This document shows positions 54,275-64,000 of a DNA stretch of 64,000 bases, piece after piece. The notes beneath the pieces are model-generated. The model saw only the letters and a program-made list of their open reading frames with translations. It ran no database searches and was not told the DNA's origin. Both the position numbers and the translations under genes were made by a program. Position 1 is the stretch's first letter. The number at the start of each line of letters is the position of its first letter. Origin of the DNA: Collinsella aerofaciens (GTDB taxonomy: Bacteria; Actinomycetota; Coriobacteriia; Coriobacteriales; Coriobacteriaceae); NCBI RefSeq assembly GCF_018785245.1, contig NZ_WQPL01000022.1:51588-115587 (forward strand), in the 5' to 3' direction.

Positions 54275-54946
54275 CTACTCCTTCGCCGAACCCGTACTTC
54301 CCGATTCGACGGTCCAGGGCATCTCATCCTCGAACAGCCATGTACGGGCAGACCCACTATCGCGTGCAGTCTGCGGGTCAGGCAAGCAGGTCTGTTTATA
54401 GGCATCTTGGATACACTGACCCATAAAATCGTTGAGCTCGGTCTGGTCGCCCTCCATGACATAGGCGACATCGCCGTCCATGATGTAGATGCCCGGACCC
54501 TCATTGCCCTCGTAGCCCGGATCGTACGAGACATCACATAACTTTGCGCCGTTTGCAGTGTCCAGCTCGATGGAAGAGTGGCATCCGCCAACCATGTCGT
54601 TCGCTTTTGCCCGATAGGACGCATATCCGTACCAACGCTTAAATGTTTTGCCCTTGAGTAGCTCAGACGCCCTATCGATCAGGCTTGTATCCGTGGTATA
54701 GCGCATGGCCCCAAGCTGAATACGCGGATAATTGCTAATACCCAGCACAGCCGGCTGCTCATCAAAATCAACGGTAATGGTCTCGGGCTTGTCGTCGCCG
54801 GTCAGAAGTTCGACAGATTGAGTCACAGGCTTGACCACCGGCTCCGTCACCGCAGCAGGTAGAAATGCCATACCGACAGCGCCCGCGCCAACCACAGCGA
54901 TCGCAAACGCCAAGACAATCAATCCAATACGGGCAGAACGGCTCAC
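54275..54946 (-). CDS. exported or membrane-anchored protein of unknown function
   Basis: 223 residues from a GTG start at 54946 (GGGGTG 7 bp upstream), with a hydrophobic N-terminus (about 7-28) acting as signal or anchor and an extracytoplasmic part with six Cys that may form disulfides. I do not recognise the family. It lies between palindromic repeat clusters and is oriented opposite to a similar-size protein (55181-55849) that also has a single N-terminal hydrophobic segment. Another start lies at 54985 but has no ribosome site. Confidence 0.6.
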   Translation of the reverse strand: MSRSARIGLIVLAFAIAVVGAGAVGMAFLPAAVTEPVVKPVTQSVELLTGDDKPETITVDFDEQPAVLGISNYPRIQLGAMRYTTDTSLIDRASELLKGKTFKRWYGYASYRAKANDMVGGCHSSIELDTANGAKLCDVSYDPGYEGNEGPGIYIMDGDVAYVMEGDQTELNDFMGQCIQDAYKQTCLPDPQTARDSGSARTWLFEDEMPWTVESGSTGSAKE

Positions 54947-55035
54947 GGCAAAACACCCCACAATGCAAACCTTCGCCACCTGCACTAATGATACTGCCAG
55001 CTAACACTATTACCAAAAGAAGCCGCGTGCTCCTC

Positions 55036-55070
55036 ACCACCACAAGGGGGACAGGCACCTTTGTGGTGGT
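55036..55070. repeat. ACCACCACAA palindrome (cluster 2)
   Basis: ACCACCACAA...TTGTGGTGGT inverted repeat with a GGGGGACAGGCACC centre, followed by TTTCGAC as in the other copies. Confidence 0.8.
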
Positions 55071-55180
55071 TTTCGACGCTAACGGTCGACCATCTCGCGC
55101 CATGAGATTAAACTTGAATTGTTCTCTGAACATATCCATTTCTGCCTATCCTCAACAGATCTTTGTCTCGAGGAGCGCAT

Positions 55181-55849
55181 ATGAAGCCGTCTCATTCCAC
55201 CGGTCGCAACGTCATCGCCATTCTCGCCATACCCATCGTGATGCTCTTCCTTATCGTCATCACGCCCTTTTCTTTTGGTATCGCCTCGCCCTTCGATCTT
55301 TGCGGGATGATCGACGCCGGCTCGCGTGCCACCTCGCTCTCCTTTGTCTGCCGTGGCGTGTTCTACGAATATGCAATTCCCACCGGAAGTTGGCAGTCCA
55401 AGTTACCGTTGCTCGGCAAGGTCGACGGATGCTCCCCCTATTTCTGCCTTGAACCTCAGGCGCTAAACTATCTGATCGACGACCAGCCACTCGACTCCAT
55501 CACCCTCGCCTACGACTACGCACCAAACACCGATGAGCGCCACATGAACCAAGTCCTCGACAAGCTGCTTGGACAGTGCGGGCTCACCGCGGAAGCCGGT
55601 CGAACCATCTATAGCAACCGGAAATTAAAGCGAACAGAACTCCGCCGTGTCGGAAAAATCAAAGGGCGAAACGGGGCCGCCTACTGGGATGCCTGGGCAA
55701 CACGCGACAAGGGCGAATTCGGACACAGCACCTATATGGTCACCGTCTACACCAAAGACGGAATTAAGGACAATGTTGACGATTTCGCGTCATCCAAACT
55801 CGGCATCCCCAAAACAACCAAACCCGCCAGCCCGGATGAAATTCTGTAG
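55181..55849 (+). CDS. membrane-anchored protein of unknown function
   Basis: 222 residues with an N-terminal hydrophobic helix (about 10-35) and an extracytoplasmic domain with five Cys (including CGMIDAG, CRGVF and CSPYFC contexts). GAGGAGCGCAT precedes the ATG. I do not recognise the family. The layout and cysteines resemble the neighbour at 54275-54946, divergent with it, so the two may be distant relatives or partners (inference). Confidence 0.65.
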   Translation: MKPSHSTGRNVIAILAIPIVMLFLIVITPFSFGIASPFDLCGMIDAGSRATSLSFVCRGVFYEYAIPTGSWQSKLPLLGKVDGCSPYFCLEPQALNYLIDDQPLDSITLAYDYAPNTDERHMNQVLDKLLGQCGLTAEAGRTIYSNRKLKRTELRRVGKIKGRNGAAYWDAWATRDKGEFGHSTYMVTVYTKDGIKDNVDDFASSKLGIPKTTKPASPDEIL

Positions 55850-55902
55850 AACCGACCATTAAATTGCCGCTTAACGAGCACGGCAGCATCGAGCTCGCCC
55901 CC

Positions 55903-56139
55903 ACCACCACGAATGGGACAGGCCCCTTTGTGGTGGTTTTCGACCCTGGCGCTCAACTGTCTCGATCTGTAACAACTAGCTGCCGTTTTGGACCTCAGAT
56001 GTTACAGATCGAGACGAAATGTTCAGCAGTTCCCGTTTATCTAAATCTGTAGCAACTACTCGGCAAATAAGGGTCTACCCGTTACAGAACGAGACAAACC
56101 GCGGACCACCACAAAGATGCCTGTCCCCTTTGTGGTGGT
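55903..56139. repeat. mosaic palindromic repeats (cluster 3)
   Basis: ACCACCAC/GTGGTGGT at 55903-55937 and ACCACCACAAAG/CTTTGTGGTGGT at 56105-56139, with a perfect 16-bp inverted repeat (GTCTCGATCTGTAACA, arms 55959-55974 and 56000-56015) and a degenerate relative between. The same families occur at 54086-54266 and 55036-55070. Confidence 0.82.
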
Positions 56140-56232
56140 TTTCGACAAAAAGAAGCCGCCCCATTAACAGAGGCGGCGTCAAGCAAGTCTATTTATTAGC
56201 GTCCCTCAAGACCCAACGAGAACGTCGCGGTA

Positions 56233-56304
56233 GCCCCGGCCACACCTTTCCCTCGGGCGACCCTCGCGAAGCGCGTGAGCACGAGGGAAAGGTGTGGCCG
56301 GGGC
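56233..56304 (-). terminator. 23-bp perfect hairpin after the aconitase-like gene
   Basis: Arms 56233-56255 and 56282-56304 are exactly complementary (a stem ending CCCTCG/CGAGGG) with a 26-nt loop, 12 bp past the stop codon. No T-tract follows. Like the palindrome after nifJ, it may stabilise or end the transcript. Confidence 0.7.
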
Positions 56305-56315
56305 GTACAGCAGAG

Positions 56316-58616
56316 TTACTCGGCAGCGGCCTTGAACTTGTTGTAGTTGATCAGGCAGCCGGCCTTGACGATGGCACGCTCCTCTGCCGTCATATCGGCA
56401 ATGTAGAGCTCAATCTGCTCAACCGCACCGTCGGCACGCACCACGTAGGCAGCGATGTTCTTCAGGTCGCCATCGAGCGCGGCACGGATACCCGGCACAA
56501 AGACGTAGTCGCCCACCTCAAAGTTGGGCTCCGCCTCCATCTGGAAGGGCACCATGCCCCAGTTCATCACGTTGGAGCGATAGCGCTTGGTGGCGTACTC
56601 GTGGACGATGTTGGCCAGGCCGCCAATCACGCGCTGGCAGCTCGCGGCCTGCTCGCGGGCGGAACCGTCGCCGGGCTTCTTGGCATAGAGCATAGAGCCG
56701 TACTCGGTCGCCTTGGCATCGGCCGTGACACCCGCGCCGGCCAGTGCCTCAAACACGCTGGCAAGCTCAGCATCGAGTGCCGCCAGGTCGCCCGCGGCTT
56801 CACCGGCAACGCGGCGCTTCTCCACGACGTCGACCTCCTTGGAGCGACCCACGTAGGCAGGGTCGCGGCGGCTGAGCGTAAACTCGGCCAGGCCCAGCGG
56901 GTTGGAGCGGAAAGAGCTCGTCTCGCCCGAAGGAATAAGCTCGTCGGTCGTGGTGACCGGGTCCATGATCTTGGAGCACACCTTGAGCAGGATATCGTCG
57001 CTGAGAGGTTCCATCGCGGGCCACGGCTTGATGTTGGGGCCTTCGACCAGCTCGTCGGCAGGCTCGGCCTTGCCAAAGCCCCAGTACACGCGCTTTTTGT
57101 ACGGCGCGTCGTCAAAGGTGTACTCGCAGGCCTCGTCCCAAGTCTCCTCGGGCAGGTCGGTCGCCGGCGTCAGGACGCCGCCGTTGGCAGCCGTCGCCGC
57201 AATGGAACGGGCGTCCATCAGGGCCACGGCGCTCAGCTGGCCATTACCCGGCTTGGAGCCCTCGCGGTTGGGGAAGTTGCGCGTAGTGTGGCGGATGGAC
57301 AGGCCGTTGTTGGCAGGCGTGTCGCCGGCGCCAAAGCACGGGCCGCAGAATGCCGTGCGCACGATCGCGCCGGCCTCCATAAGGTCGTAGATGTAGCCGC
57401 GGCGTGTAAGCTCGAGCGCCACGGGTTGGCTTGTGGGATAGACCGACAGCGAGAACTCGCCGCAGCCGGTGTTGGCGCCCTTGAGCACGCGGGCAGCCTG
57501 GACCACGGAGTCGTAGTTGCCGCCCGAGCAGCCGGCGATAACGCCCTGCTGCACGTGCAGCTTTCCGTCGACGATCTTGTCGAGCAGGCTAAAGTGCGTC
57601 TTGCCCTCGCCGATCTTGGCGGCCTCGAGCTCCACCTCATGCAGGATGTCCTCGAGATTCTCGTTGAGTTCGTCGATCTCAAAGCCGTTGGAAGGATGGA
57701 ACGGCAGCGCGATCATGGGCTTGATGCTCGACAGATCGACCTCGACGCAGCCGTCGTAGTAGGCAACATCGGCGGGCTTGAGTTCGCGGTAGTCGTCGCC
57801 GCGGCCGTGCATGGTCAAAAACGCGTGCGCGTCCTCGTCGGTGGCCCAGATGCTCGACAGGCAGGTGGTCTCGGTGGTCATGACGTCGATGCCGTTGCGG
57901 TAGTCGGTCGTCATGCTCGCGATGCCGGGGCCCACAAACTCCATGACCTTGTTCTTAACGTAGCCCTTGGCAAAGACGGCTCGGATGATGGCGAGCGCCA
58001 CATCGTGCGGGCCGACGCCGGGACGCGGGGCGCCCGTGAGGTAGATGGCGACGACGCCGGGATAGGCGACGTCGTAGGTGTCACGCAGCAGCTGCTTTGC
58101 CAGCTCGCCGCCGCCCTCGCCCACGGCCATGGTGCCCAGGGCGCCGTAGCGGGTGTGCGAGTCGGAGCCCAAAATCATCTTGCCGCAGCCGGCGAAGTTC
58201 TCGCGCATAAAGGAATGGATGACCGCGATATGGGGCGGAACGAAGATGCCGCCGTACTTTTTGGCAGCCGAGAGACCGAAGACGTGGTCGTCCTCGTTGA
58301 TAGTGCCGCCCACGGCGCACAGCGAGTTGTGGCAGTTGGTGAGCACGTAGGGCAGTGGGAACTGCTCCATGCCCGAGGCGCGCGCCGTCTGGATGATGCC
58401 GACAAAGGTGATGTCGTGGCTCGCCATGGCATCGAAACGAATCTTGAGCGCCTCGGGATCTCCAGACGTATTGTGTGCCTGGAAGATCGAATACGCGATG
58501 GTGCCGCGCTTGGCGTCCTCAGGCGTCTGCGTAATGCCGCGCTCGGCAGCCTCGGCCGCAGGCACGACCTCGCTGCCGCCGCGCAGGTAGATGCCGTCCT
58601 CGTACAGCTTAACCAT
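56316..58616 (-). CDS. aconitase-family hydratase (YbhJ-like)
   Basis: 766 residues of the aconitase superfamily, closest in my memory to E. coli YbhJ, whose substrate is unknown. The Fe-S ligand Cys are visible: AGCSGGN near 362 and FCGPCFG near 424; SDSHTRYG near 160 supplies active-site residues. A C-terminal swivel-type domain contains [10 protein letters not shown] and [14 protein letters not shown]. The ATG at 58616 is preferred because GGGAGA precedes it; several upstream Met codons lack ribosome sites. It stands alone, so pathway context is missing, and citrate/isocitrate activity cannot be assumed. Confidence 0.88.
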   Translation of the reverse strand: MVKLYEDGIYLRGGSEVVPAAEAAERGITQTPEDAKRGTIAYSIFQAHNTSGDPEALKIRFDAMASHDITFVGIIQTARASGMEQFPLPYVLTNCHNSLCAVGGTINEDDHVFGLSAAKKYGGIFVPPHIAVIHSFMRENFAGCGKMILGSDSHTRYGALGTMAVGEGGGELAKQLLRDTYDVAYPGVVAIYLTGAPRPGVGPHDVALAIIRAVFAKGYVKNKVMEFVGPGIASMTTDYRNGIDVMTTETTCLSSIWATDEDAHAFLTMHGRGDDYRELKPADVAYYDGCVEVDLSSIKPMIALPFHPSNGFEIDELNENLEDILHEVELEAAKIGEGKTHFSLLDKIVDGKLHVQQGVIAGCSGGNYDSVVQAARVLKGANTGCGEFSLSVYPTSQPVALELTRRGYIYDLMEAGAIVRTAFCGPCFGAGDTPANNGLSIRHTTRNFPNREGSKPGNGQLSAVALMDARSIAATAANGGVLTPATDLPEETWDEACEYTFDDAPYKKRVYWGFGKAEPADELVEGPNIKPWPAMEPLSDDILLKVCSKIMDPVTTTDELIPSGETSSFRSNPLGLAEFTLSRRDPAYVGRSKEVDVVEKRRVAGEAAGDLAALDAELASVFEALAGAGVTADAKATEYGSMLYAKKPGDGSAREQAASCQRVIGGLANIVHEYATKRYRSNVMNWGMVPFQMEAEPNFEVGDYVFVPGIRAALDGDLKNIAAYVVRADGAVEQIELYIADMTAEERAIVKAGCLINYNKFKAAAE

Positions 58617-58785
58617 ACTGTCTCCCACTCTGCCCGAAAGGCTCGGGCGCATAGCATACATTCGTTCAATATCGTGCCATAGAACGGTTGCGAGTGGGTT
58701 ACGAATCTGCACGTTCACTTTATCTCGGTAAAGCATAGAACGAGCCCGGTGTAGTGACATCAGACTTGGTGCAAGGAGTGTCCCA

Positions 58786-58850
58786 AAGTGCCGGCACAAA
58801 AGGAACGTCCCCAAGTGCCGGCACAAAAGGAACGTCCCCAAGCGCCAGCC
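58786..58850. repeat. tandem 27-bp repeat
   Basis: Two exact 27-bp units (58786-58812 and 58813-58839) built on AAGTGCCGGCAC followed by AAAAGGAACGTCCCC, and a partial third copy, between the hspR terminator and the aconitase-like gene. Confidence 0.8.
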
Positions 58851-58858
58851 AAAAATGG

Positions 58859-58918
58859 GAGTGGATAATCCCCCGTTTCTAGCCCTCAAGCGGACCAAAA
58901 GTGGGAGATTATCCACTC
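58859..58918 (-). terminator. terminator of the dnaK-grpE-dnaJ-hspR operon
   Basis: GAGTGGATAATC and its exact complement GATTATCCACTC with a 36-nt loop, followed on the reverse strand by CCCATTTTTGG, 38 bp past the hspR stop. Confidence 0.75.
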
Positions 58919-58955
58919 TCATATTGTTAGGATTTGCGTCGTAGAGCCGCCGTAA

Positions 58956-59372
58956 CTAAAGATCGGTTCCCGCGCCTAGCAGCTTGCGCATGACTTGCTC
59001 GGGGTTGACTGAGCCGTCGCGCGGGGCCAGGGCGGTGATCTTCTTCTGCATCTTGTACTCGTGCAGCTCGTCCTCGAGCTGGCGCACGCGGGCGCGGAGC
59101 TTCTCGTTCTCGCGATCGCGCTCCTCGGCACGCTCCTTCATATCGAGGATGCGCACCACGCCGGCGAGGTTGATGCCCTCGTCGGTCAGTTGGTTGATGA
59201 GCTCCAGACGCTCAATATCGGCACGCGAATACAGACGCGTGTTACCGCCCGAGCGCTGAGGATTCACCAGACCCTTGGACTCGTAGACGCGCAGAGTCTG
59301 CGGATGCATGCCGGTCAGCTCGGCCGCCACGCTGATCATGTACAGCGGTTTGTTCCTATTGTCCTCGGCCAT
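58956..59372 (-). CDS. hspR: heat-shock repressor HspR (MerR family)
   Basis: 138 residues. The MerR-type helix-turn-helix starts YMISVAAELTGMHPQTLRVY and continues through KGLVNPQRSGGNTRLYSRAD, followed by a coiled-coil helix (about 75-115) for dimer formation. In actinobacteria HspR represses dnaK operons with DnaK as co-repressor, binding HAIR sites. It is the last gene of dnaK-grpE-dnaJ-hspR. Its likely targets here are the 27-bp elements upstream of dnaK and clpB, whose sequence is not the standard HAIR consensus, so binding is inferred from position only. Confidence 0.9.
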   Translation of the reverse strand: MAEDNRNKPLYMISVAAELTGMHPQTLRVYESKGLVNPQRSGGNTRLYSRADIERLELINQLTDEGINLAGVVRILDMKERAEERDRENEKLRARVRQLEDELHEYKMQKKITALAPRDGSVNPEQVMRKLLGAGTDL

Positions 59373-59444
59373 GCTACCTGACCCCTTTCCGTCTCGTTAT
59401 CGTCCATCATAAGCCCGCGGGCGCGGGCGTGCGCCACGACCGCC

Positions 59445-60410
59445 CTAGAACGTCGCCTTGTAACGGTTGACCTTCTCGCGATAATCGCGCGTGTCGGCCT
59501 CGCGCAGCTTGGTCATGGCATCGCGCTCATCGTCGGACAGGTTCGAGGGAACCTGCACCTTGATCTCGACGAGCAGCGCACCCGTGCGGCCACGGTGCTT
59601 AACGTCGGGCGCCCCCATTTCCTTAAAGCGGAACTTCTTGCCCGTCTGGGTGCCAGCGGGCACCTTCAGACGAACCGTCGCGCCGCCGGGCGTGGGCACA
59701 TCAACCGTGCAGCCGAGCGCCGCCTCGTAGACCGAGATCGGCACCTCCATGGTCACATCGGCACCCTTGCGCTTAAACAGCGGGTGCTCCTCCACATGCG
59801 TGGTCACGACCAGGTCGCCGCGCTCGCCTCCGGCAACGCCGTACTCGCCGCGACGTTTGTAACGCAGCTTGCCTCCGTCGACCGCGCCCGCAGGCACCGA
59901 GACCGTAATGGTCTGCTGCTCGCCCGTCGAGGGAATGCGGTAGGTAACCTTGTGCGTCACGCCGCGAAACGCGTCCTCGGCCGTCACATCGACGGTCAGC
60001 GACAGGTCGCCGCCCTTGCGTGCGCGGTTGCGGCCCGCGCCCGCACCGGCAGCACCCGCGGCACCGGCAAAGCCCGAGCCCCAGTCGCTGCCCCAGGCGC
60101 CGTTGCCGCTGAAGATGCTCTCGAAGATGTCGCCCCAGCCGCTCGCGCCCGCGCCGGCACCGTAGCCGCCGCCATACGCGCCGCCCGCGCCCGGCATGCC
60201 GCCAAACATGAGCATCTGGTCGTACTCTTTGCGCTTCTTCTCGTCCGAAAGCGTCTCGTAGGCCTCGCTGATCTCCTTAAACTTGGCCTCGTCGCCGCCG
60301 GCATCGGGGTGATATTTTTGCGCGAGCTTGCGAAACGCGCTCTTGATCTCTTTGTCGGAGGCGCTCTTGGATACGCCCAGGATGTCATAGAAGGTTTTGC
60401 CTGCAGCCAT
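59445..60410 (-). CDS. dnaJ: J-domain co-chaperone, class B (DnaJ/CbpA type)
   Basis: 321 residues. The J-domain (about 4-70) has the HPD motif in YHPDAGG near 37; a Gly/Ala-rich stretch (about 90-150) follows, then two beta-barrel substrate domains (about 160-315). It has no zinc-finger repeats, so it is class B (CbpA-like), not class A DnaJ. It stimulates DnaK ATPase and delivers substrates. AGGAGCTACG precedes the ATG at 60410. It lies between grpE and hspR, with a strong hairpin between it and grpE. Confidence 0.93.
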   Translation of the reverse strand: MAAGKTFYDILGVSKSASDKEIKSAFRKLAQKYHPDAGGDEAKFKEISEAYETLSDEKKRKEYDQMLMFGGMPGAGGAYGGGYGAGAGASGWGDIFESIFSGNGAWGSDWGSGFAGAAGAAGAGAGRNRARKGGDLSLTVDVTAEDAFRGVTHKVTYRIPSTGEQQTITVSVPAGAVDGGKLRYKRRGEYGVAGGERGDLVVTTHVEEHPLFKRKGADVTMEVPISVYEAALGCTVDVPTPGGATVRLKVPAGTQTGKKFRFKEMGAPDVKHRGRTGALLVEIKVQVPSNLSDDERDAMTKLREADTRDYREKVNRYKATF

Positions 60411-60481
60411 CGTAGCTCCTCTCCTGTTACGTCCGCCGTCCATGCGGGCGGCGGCCCATGCTTTCATATGGCACTAGGTCA

Positions 60482-60515
60482 GAAAGGGCCCCGGGTGTTG
60501 CCCCGGGGCCCTTCT
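60482..60515 (-). terminator. strong hairpin between grpE and dnaJ
   Basis: AGAAGGGCCCCGGG-type stem with complement CCGGGGCCCTTTCT and a short loop, 3-4 bp past the grpE stop. Only TTTCT follows, so it may reduce, not stop, expression of dnaJ-hspR relative to dnaK-grpE. Confidence 0.65.
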
Positions 60516-60518
60516 CAA

Positions 60519-61361
60519 TTACTCCTCGGTGCTCTCGGCCGTATCGGCCGTAGCATCCTCGGGCGCCGCTTCGGGCTCCGGTGCGGGGCGCTTCTCGCCA
60601 CCGTAGGTCACCGTCACCATCGCGGAACGCAGGATGCGATCCGCCATGCGGTAGCCCTTCTGGTACACATCGTTGACGGTCTCGTCGTACTGCGATGCGT
60701 CCTCGACGCGACCCACAGCCTGGTGCTCGAGCGGATCGAACGCCTCGCCCTTGGGGTCGATGGGCTCAACGCCCTCGTGCGCAAACACATCGAGCAGCTT
60801 GGCATGCACCGCGTCGACACCGTCGACGAACTGCTTAAAGTCGTCGGCAAGCTCCTGGCTGCGGGCATGGTCGATCGCACGCTCGATATCGTCGACCACC
60901 GGCAGCAGCGCGGTGACGAGCTTCTCGGTCGCGCGCTCGCGCTCGGCGATACGCTCATTGGCGGTGCGGCGACGGAAGTTCTCCCAGTCGGCCTGCAGAC
61001 GGGCGGTGCGCTCGGTGGCGTCCTTCGCCTTGTCCTCGGCGGCCTTCTGGGCCTCTGCCGCAGCATCGAGCTCGTTGCGCACGTCGGCAAGCTCTTTCTG
61101 AGCCTGCTCGAACTTGAGCTTAAAGTCGTTGTCGGCGGCTTCCTCACCGGCGCGGATAGCAGCTTCCACCATCTCGTCCTCGGTCATCGTCGCCTCCTTG
61201 TTGGAATCCTCTACCTGGTTCTCGACAGCCTCGGCGGCCGCGGCCTCGTTGGCCTCGGTATCGTCGACGGCCTCTACGGGAATCTTCACGTCCTTCTCCT
61301 CAGAGTCAACGGGGGCGGCGCCAGCGGCGGCCGCCTCCGTGCGAGCTTTACGGGCGGACAT
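60519..61361 (-). CDS. grpE: nucleotide exchange factor GrpE
   Basis: 280 residues. GrpE releases ADP from DnaK. A long acidic, Ala/Glu-rich N-terminal region (about 1-75) and a coiled-coil helix (about 78-130) precede the conserved head (ERTARLQADWENFRRRTANE near 118, then LLPVVDDIERA near 155 and YQKGYRMADRILRSAMV near 232). Usual GrpE length is about 200 residues, so both the front and tail are extended here. It follows dnaK by 2 bp and is translationally linked to it. Confidence 0.96.
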   Translation of the reverse strand: MSARKARTEAAAAGAAPVDSEEKDVKIPVEAVDDTEANEAAAAEAVENQVEDSNKEATMTEDEMVEAAIRAGEEAADNDFKLKFEQAQKELADVRNELDAAAEAQKAAEDKAKDATERTARLQADWENFRRRTANERIAERERATEKLVTALLPVVDDIERAIDHARSQELADDFKQFVDGVDAVHAKLLDVFAHEGVEPIDPKGEAFDPLEHQAVGRVEDASQYDETVNDVYQKGYRMADRILRSAMVTVTYGGEKRPAPEPEAAPEDATADTAESTEE

Positions 61362-61363
61362 GA

Positions 61364-63256
<1,893 letters not shown>

Positions 63257-63357
63257 TAGAAATTCCCTCTCTCTTGTGCGTTTGCACCGACTCGGCGGTC
63301 TGCCGAGCAGTGTTTCGGCTTGTCTTTCAGGATGTAGTGTATCCCCTTATGGGCCGG

Positions 63358-63392
63358 AATATACAAAATCTAAGTCAATTCATATAAGATTT
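63358..63392 (-). promoter_or_regulatory. heat-shock control element upstream of dnaK
   Basis: Reverse-strand AAATCTTATAT, five bases, GACTTAGATTT (63392-63366), then TATATT at 63363-63358. Both halves and their spacing match the clpB element exactly while the five central bases differ. Confidence 0.72.
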
Positions 63393-63799
63393 CTTATTGC
63401 CGAGAGTTTAGGTTCGCAAATACGCAGGTAGACGCACTGTTTGAGTTCTCGGCAAATCTATCGAGATCTATGTAGAGATGGCTGAGGTTTGGGCCGGAGC
63501 CACACGGAGTGGTCTTGGGGCTACCCCGAGGAAGGCGTGACCCGTTTTGAGCGTCGATTCCGGGACACGCTTTCCAAAAGCTCGCTCAATCGCTCAATAT
63601 TACGAGTCACCTTTAGCTAACATTTGCGCAGCTCAACGGCTTCACCTGCATGTTTTTTAGTAAGCCGCGACATACTCGGCGAACGGTATGAAGATGCCGG
63701 TCAGAGGGTATTGCAAACGGTCGCTCCCGTGGTATGTTTTTGCCCGAATCAAACCGGCGCGCATCGCCTGTAGCGTCGGTCAACAGAGAGGAAACTACC
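63393..63799. other. intergenic region between dnaK and ferredoxin
   Basis: About 400 bp without a supported gene. It should hold the ferredoxin promoter; I do not see a convincing one. Short reverse frames here lack ribosome sites and recognisable features. Confidence 0.5.
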
Positions 63800-63985
63800 A
63801 TGGCTCATCCCGTAATTGATGCCGACGAGTGCATCGCTTGTGGCGTTTGCGTCGACTCCTGCCCCGCTGGCGTTCTGGAGCTCCAGGACGTCGCTACCGT
63901 CGCTGACGAGGACTCCTGCGTCGCCTGTGGCGCTTGCCAGGACGCTTGCCCCGCTGGCGCGATCACCGAGATCGTCGAGGAGTAA
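63800..63985 (+). CDS. 2[4Fe-4S] ferredoxin
   Basis: 61 residues with two CxxCxxCxxxCP motifs (CIACGVCVDSCP and CVACGACQDACP), the clostridial-type ferredoxin plan with two low-potential clusters. GAGAGGAAACTACC precedes the ATG. It is a likely electron acceptor for the pyruvate:ferredoxin oxidoreductase and donor to hydrogenases or other reductases. It stands alone. A run of ten C follows within the last bases of the window, so its terminator is not visible. Confidence 0.95.
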   Translation: MAHPVIDADECIACGVCVDSCPAGVLELQDVATVADEDSCVACGACQDACPAGAITEIVEE

Positions 63986-64000
63986 CAACTCCCCCCCCCC

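Noticed and set aside
56019-58682. 887-codon forward frame opposite the aconitase-like gene
   Set aside because: Begins inside palindromic repeats and mirrors a conserved enzyme; no features of its own.

Overview
The window looks like chromosome of a gut Coriobacteriia (Actinobacteria), most like Collinsella. This rests on gene content and codon use, not on a database search. The supporting features are GC-rich codons, an HspR-type dnaK-grpE-dnaJ-hspR operon with a class B DnaJ, an actinobacterial PknB/FhaA/FhaB/PstP-type cell-wall signalling cluster, pyruvate:ferredoxin oxidoreductase with clostridial-type ferredoxin, arginine-derived carbamate kinase and a mannose-type PTS.

Layout. 1-5300: 5' part of carbamate kinase (arcC, cut by the window edge) and pyruvate:ferredoxin oxidoreductase (nifJ). 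5300-9000: a reverse-strand operon of a secreted or anchored protein, a multi-TM Ser/Thr kinase and an FHA protein. 9200-13500: recR, ybaB and dnaX. 13600-24520: a forward cluster with a YcxB-like protein, a second multi-TM kinase, FhaA-like and FhaB-like proteins, a PP2C phosphatase, a single-polypeptide fusion of a SEDS glycan polymerase (FtsW/RodA) with a class B penicillin-binding protein, and PASTA kinase PknB.

24669-38189 is a 13.5-kb integrated element bounded by a 48-bp direct repeat derived from the 3' end of tRNA-Arg(CCU). It carries a tyrosine integrase, an excisionase-like protein, a winged-helix protein, a coiled-coil protein, three overlapping metallophosphoesterase genes, at least one very small membrane-peptide gene, MobA/MobC-type mobilisation genes with a candidate oriT, a lipoprotein, a 1124-residue coiled-coil/CAP-domain surface protein with a C-terminal sorting signal, and a divergent Xre regulator. 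No conjugation machinery is visible, so it looks like an integrative mobilisable element.

38300-49200: an alternating inverted-repeat cluster, a mannose-family PTS operon with DUF956, hypA, a 925-residue Fe-S/FAD oxidoreductase divergent from a TetR regulator with paired operators, a polytopic DUF5692-like protein, and an anchored extracellular protein. 49200-64000: an AAA/DUF4143 ATPase, clpB, two anchored proteins embedded in palindromic repeats, an aconitase-family hydratase, the hspR-dnaJ-grpE-dnaK operon and a 2[4Fe-4S] ferredoxin.

Functional threads: pyruvate oxidation through ferredoxin; cell-wall synthesis under kinase/phosphatase/FHA control; a chaperone regulon in which clpB and dnaK share one exact 27-bp split operator; and an element whose cargo suggests surface adhesion plus an uncharacterised phosphoesterase module. 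Strong dispersed palindromes recur in the gaps, and two genes (nifJ and the aconitase-like gene) end in unusually long perfect inverted repeats.
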